Source: Acetobacteraceae bacterium
GTDB taxonomy: Bacteria > Pseudomonadota > Alphaproteobacteria > Acetobacterales > Acetobacteraceae
Length of the DNA stretch: 7,491 nucleotides
Assembly: GCA_947476855.1 (NCBI GenBank)
Contig: CANJSR010000241.1
Coordinates: forward strand, 1-7,491
Reading direction: 5' to 3'
Shown: positions 6,389 through 7,491 of the stretch, piece by piece
Position numbering within the stretch: the stretch's first letter is position 1
How the letters are laid out: each line of letters starts with the position of its first letter
Program-made: the position numbers and the translations under genes
The notes under the pieces: model-generated
What the model was told of the DNA's origin: nothing
Seen by the model: only the letters and a program-made list of their open reading frames with translations
Databases searched by the model: none

Positions 6389-6871
6389 TCGGACGCATCG
6401 GAGACGCTGGTCGGAACGACCGTCGCCGATATCATGGTCGGCGGAGTGGGCGACGACAGGCTGGTCGGCAATGGCGGCGCCGACGTCCTTATCGGTGGCG
6501 CCGGAAACGACCTGCTCTCCATTGGAGGCATGACGTTCCGCCGCGTCATGGGGGGCAGCGGCATCGATACGCTGGAGTTGAATGGGGCCGGCGCCACCCT
6601 CGACCTGACCACGATTGCCGACAACCGGATCCAGGGGATCGAGCGGATCAACCTGGGCTTCAGCCTCGGTGGAACGCTCCGCATGACCGCGCGGGATGTC
6701 CTGAATCTTTCCGATACCAGCAACACCCTGCGGGTGGACGGCAACCCTGGGAACGCGATCCGCGTCACGACCGACAACTGGCTGCGGGTCGGCAGCGCGT
6801 TTGGCTACACCACCTATGTCAGCGGGCAGGGGACGCTGGAGGTCAAGAACGCGGTCACCTGGCGGCAAGCG
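6389..6871 (+). other. Second RTX linker block
   Basis: The restored frame shows VGGVGDDRL, VGNGGADVL and IGGAGNDLL nonapeptides. Then come FRRVMGGSGIDTLEL, RIQGIERINLG, VLNLSDTSNTLRVDGNPGN and YTTYVSGQGTLEVK. It is the same motif series as in the first RTX block at about the same length (161 against 167 residues), so it is a module-level duplicate. It lies entirely after the amber codon and would not be made from the gene as written. Confidence 0.8.
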
Positions 6872-7491
6872 GCCATCGACCTCGCGACCATCCCGACCGG
6901 CGACGGCGCCACCGGCTTCGTCCTCACCGGGCGGGAGGCATTTGACCAGGCGGGGTCTTCGGTCGCCTCGGCCGGCGACGTCAACGGCGACGGTTTCGAC
7001 GACATCATCATCGGCGCGCACAACGGTGATGGCCCGACGAACAACCGGCCGGAGGCGGGCGAGAGCTATGTCGTCTTCGGCAAGGCCGGCGGCTTCGGCG
7101 CGGTCATCAGCCTGAACGCCATCGCCGCGGGCACCGGTGGCTTCGTGCTGTATGGCAGGGATGGCATCGACCGGTTCGGCCGATCCGTCGCCTCGGCCGG
7201 GGACTTCAACGGCGATGGTTTCGCCGACATCGTGATCGGCGCGCCCTACGGCGACGTGTCCGCCGCCAAGGCGGGGGAGGCCACGGTCATCTTCGGCAAG
7301 GCCGGCGGGTTTGGCGCCGGTATCGACATGGGTTCGCTCGGCGCGGCCGGCTTCACCATCTTCGGCGCGGATGCTGGCGACAACGTGGGCCAGGCCGTTG
7401 CCTCGGCCGGGGATTTCAACGGCGACGGCTTCGATGACCTGATCATCGGCGTCCAACGCGGCGACGGGGCCGGGAACCTGACCCAGTCGGC
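6872..7491 (+). repeat. Third propeller, first three blades (cut by window end)
   Basis: Blade 15 (from 6872), blade 16 (from 7103) and the first part of blade 17 (from 7319). They follow the same pattern: AIDLATI, DVNGDGFDDIIIGA, AGESYVVFGKAGGFGA and so on. Blade 17 has lost part of its IAAGTGGF segment (GSLGAAGFTIFG). Calcium loops are intact in all three. By the pattern of the first two propellers, four more blades and a further RTX block are expected to the right. Confidence 0.8.

Larger units (their letters stand above)
6095..7491 (+). pseudogene. Large FG-GAP/RTX repeat protein, downstream disconnected part (runs off the window)
   Basis: This is the continuation of the 2682 gene in the shifted frame (codons starting at 6095, 6098 and so on). 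It holds the end of blade 13, blade 14 interrupted by TAG at 6245-6247, a second RTX block and the first blades of a third propeller. After the TAG the frame is open for 1,244 bases to the window edge and stays fully family-like. The first in-frame ATG after the stop is at 6434, inside the RTX block with no ribosome site, so independent translation is unlikely. A submitted annotation might call two separate genes. The reading as one interrupted gene rests on the uninterrupted repeat pattern across both lesions. The 3' end, where a type I secretion signal would be expected, is not in the window. Confidence 0.8.

Noticed and set aside
5885..7456. 523-codon open frame on the minus strand, antisense to the second and third modules
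   Set aside because: Same cause: mirrored low-complexity translation of the repeats, with no start context and no recognisable family.
2700..7491. Regularly spaced repeats as a CRISPR array
   Set aside because: The units are about 225 bases, in frame and coding, and the variable parts keep protein motifs; not a repeat-spacer array.

Overview
The window is GC-rich DNA with the codon use and gene content of an alphaproteobacterium. The best guess is Rhodospirillales, Azospirillales or Acetobacterales type, inferred from composition and protein style only. Left to right it holds: (1) a two-gene split chromate transporter on the minus strand (1-174 partial, and 171-734), joined by a 4-base ATGA stop/start overlap; (2) a divergently transcribed aldo/keto reductase (802-1809); (3) a tRNA-Arg with anticodon CCT and an encoded CCA end (1860-1936); (4) about 745 bases with no gene I can defend (1937-2681), containing inverted repeats and, at its right end, an AT-rich promoter-like island with a tandem direct repeat; (5) the start of a very large repetitive gene that runs from 2682 off the right edge.

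The large gene dominates the window. It encodes calcium-binding FG-GAP (integrin-alpha-like beta-propeller) blades in a two-level repeat. Seven blades of about 65-80 residues are followed by a block of about 165 residues with RTX-type glycine/aspartate nonapeptides and a conserved tail. Seven more blades and a second RTX block follow, and then a third propeller starts and is cut by the window end at its third blade. Seven blades is the number in an integrin-alpha propeller, so the protein reads as a chain of complete propellers joined by RTX linkers. There is no N-terminal signal peptide. With the RTX repeats, this suggests a large type I-secreted calcium-dependent surface or exported protein, whose secretion signal would lie beyond the window.

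As written, the large gene is broken twice in the second propeller. A one-base loss in a C run (6084-6088) shifts the frame, so the first open frame ends at 6167 after 25 out-of-phase residues. In the restored frame, a conserved blade serine codon TCG is a TAG stop (6245-6247). Beyond that the frame stays open and family-like to the window edge (1,244 bases), so the damage is either recent or partly a sequence artefact. I therefore give an intact-start CDS (2682-6167) and a downstream pseudogene portion (6095-7491).

The chromate transporter, the reductase and the tRNA are ordinary chromosomal genes, with no visible functional link to the large repetitive protein. The most interesting material is the nested propeller/RTX architecture, the two lesions, and the tandem repeat over the promoter-like island.
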